From Anseranas semipalmata (taxonomy: Eukaryota; Chordata; Aves; Anseriformes; Anseranatidae), in NCBI GenBank assembly GCA_013399115.1, contig VXAA01003849.1:1504685-1568684 (forward strand): a stretch of 64,000 nt of DNA, read 5' to 3'. Position 1 is the first letter of the stretch. Each line of letters begins with the position of its first letter. The notes under the pieces were generated by a model. The model was not told the DNA's origin, did not search any database, and saw only the letters and a program-made list of their open reading frames with translations. Positions 62,101 through 64,000 of the stretch are shown piece by piece. A program made the position numbers and the translations under genes.

Positions 62101-63745
62101 TTGATGCATAATATACTGAGCAGAACAGTAACTAAAATAGATTTTTTTTCGCCTCTGCTGCAAGTCTCACTGGGTCACTTTTTGAAAACTGCTACAACAC
62201 ATTTCAATAAACAAATATTTTTGTATTCATTTGGATTCAGCTTTCAGAATGAGGTCACCTTCGGAGCGGTATCCTGCAGCTCAGGCACTCTCAGCAAGAT
62301 GTGCCTGAGGAATGGGCTGCACAATTTGATAGCCTCTGTTTTGGATAAACAAATATCGTATTTGTTCTAAATGTCATGTGAAGATCTCCTTCCGTGTCTG
62401 AACAGATGGAAGTTATAGCATGGTGATATCTTATGTTTCTTTTTTATTTTTTTTTATTGTTTTTTTTTAATGTGATACAGCATGTTGCTGCTTTGTCTAG
62501 TTACATTGTAAATAACAATTCACTGTTGACAGTGATGAAGATATAGTTAAGCTTGCATCTTTTTATTGTATGCTCTAAGTCTATTCAATGGCCCCTGTTC
62601 CATCCAGTATGTAAAAATCCTCTGGATAGGAACCAGAGATTGGTCTGACTAAGCAAGGGAACTATGGACTCCGACTGGGAGCAGGGATCTTTCTGCTAAG
62701 CATGTGCCCCTTGAGGTAACAAAAGAAAGCTAAAATTCTAATGATAGGCAAGAAGGATATTTTAAAAACTAAACTGAAAGTATTATCTAAAATACCTTTT
62801 CGATACAGTGCTTTGGAACCCACCGTCCTGACCAGGTTTATAAGCTCAATAAAATAATTGTTGGGGCAGAAAAAGCTAAGAGGACAAGTATCACACAAGA
62901 GTGAACAAAGGCAGACTGAGATCTAGTTGCTGTGGTTACTCAAATTGCTCATGTAAGGAGTGGTTCTAACTTTTGGACAAAGTGAGGATGATGTTAGTAT
63001 ATCTGCATCTGGAGATTGTTAGAAGCATAAGAAAACTACTGATGGGGAGGCCCTGAACAACTTCTATGCAAACAATTCAGAATAAAAGATAAGGAGAAAA
63101 GGCATGTCAGCATGAAGACAAGAGCAGAAATGTAGAAGTAACGGAACCCAAGATAGCTTGTTAGAAGCCCCTTTAGAGAGGAAGCAGAGATGACGATGGA
63201 CAGGGGGAACATGGGAAGCTGGTACAGAACTTCCAACCAGGGAAAACATTCAGTGAGACAAGGGAGGAAAGTGGTGTCAAAGAAATATGTCTAGTGGATG
63301 AGTGAGAAGAGAAAATGGTGAAATAAAAGGAGAGAAGATGAGTAGGGTAGTGAAATGTGAGAATTACTAGAGTATAAATTAGTGTCCAGAGGACATAAAA
63401 GGGAAAGGTGCAAAAGAGAAAAAGCAGTAAATTTTGGACAAACTGTGAGGGTGCAAAGAAGAAAAGATTTTGGTGTGAAATTGATTAAATGCTAAAGCAA
63501 ACTTTGGGTCTCTTATTTAAAGTAAGATTAAGTCCTACTGAAGCAAAGCCAACTCCACAGCTGCAACAGAAGTAAATTCCAAAACTGGAAAACTTAACCT
63601 GAAGTATCTTACCAAAGCACACTAAGCAAAATTTGTGGGCAAACCTTAGAACAGCCCAACAACTTGTCACGGTGGATTTCCAAAAATGAGGACATGAAAT
63701 GCTATTTAGATAGACTAAGCCAAGATTTCTAAAATAATATTTTCC
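59198..63745. other. Unique non-coding DNA, no gene seen
   Basis: A+T-rich except for a G+C-richer patch at about 60950-61260. The openings (60446-60688 minus, 62101-62370 plus, 62662-62898 minus) are under 90 codons and unassignable. Confidence 0.66.
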
Positions 63746-63770
63746 TAAATAAATAAATAAGAGAGAGAGA
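63746..63770. repeat. (AAAT)n/(AG)n short simple repeat
   Basis: AAATAAATAAATAA followed by GAGAGAGAGA. Confidence 0.93.
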
Positions 63771-64000
63771 ATGGCAAGGAAGTAAACAAAACCTTCTGAA
63801 GTAGAAAAACTTGTATTAGTGTATTATTAGTACCTTCCTTTACTAAAACCTTGTACCTACCTTCCATCCAAATCAAGGAACAGATTGCTGTCTAAAATGT
63901 TATTCCCGTTTTAAGAAGCTGATAAAGTAATAAAAAGGAATCAATTCAGACGCAATAAAAGTGGGCAAAAATCCACTAAACACCACCTACCTGCCTCAAG

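Noticed and set aside
1..64000. CRISPR arrays, operons, phage or plasmid modules
   Set aside because: There are no regularly spaced direct repeats, no packed open frames and no ribosome-binding sites. The DNA is vertebrate nuclear in character.

Overview
The window looks like bird nuclear DNA from a non-coding stretch, either a gene desert or a very large intron. It is A+T-rich throughout. The recognisable interspersed repeats are almost all CR1-family LINEs, several with the bird-type 3' end (a GGTTGGACTAG..GATCT..AGGTC block followed by ATTCTGTG octamers). There is no sign of mammalian L1 or Alu. Other copies are older and more decayed, and resemble the CR1 type that is common in turtles and crocodilians (a GCTCAATACA..CTTTAAAAT tail, or diverged reverse-transcriptase fragments). 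Three weak tRNA-derived SINE relics fit an old amniote background. Four runs of N show this is an unfinished assembly; three of them touch A or T homopolymers.

Layout. 1-8059: unique A+T-rich DNA with short simple repeats. 8060-8285: an old CR1 3' end. 8286-18310: unique DNA with two minisatellites (13375-13428, 17668-17727) and a SINE relic (13986-14090). 18385-18599 and 19368-19552: two CR1 3' ends, one fairly fresh and one decayed. 19553-31959: unique DNA with an N gap, a long pyrimidine tract (24541-24631), a candidate conserved element (24650-25060), an 11-bp-arm palindrome (27344-27370) and a SINE relic. 31960-32800: a large ancient CR1-type reverse-transcriptase fragment on the minus strand. 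34251-34430: a CR1 3' end on the minus strand. 34431-53239: mostly unique DNA with several enhancer-like stretches and two very long T homopolymers (44638-44722, 46516-46567). 53240-53800: a second ancient CR1-type fragment on the minus strand. 55250-55855: the youngest CR1 copy, with an open 3' part of ORF2. 56850-57440: a third ancient fragment, covering the N-terminal part of the reverse transcriptase. 57600-58040: a more G+C-rich block with a 161-codon open stretch that lacks an early ATG. 58480-59130: another enhancer-like block. The remainder holds nothing I can assign.

I found no host protein-coding gene, rRNA, tRNA, CRISPR array or operon, and nothing that supports a new multi-gene system. 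The coding signal that can be defended is retrotransposon ORF2 remnants. Two host-side open reading frames (43622-44020 plus; 16676-16993 minus) are worth a transcript check but are not called as genes. Short coding exons of a spliced gene cannot be excluded by eye.
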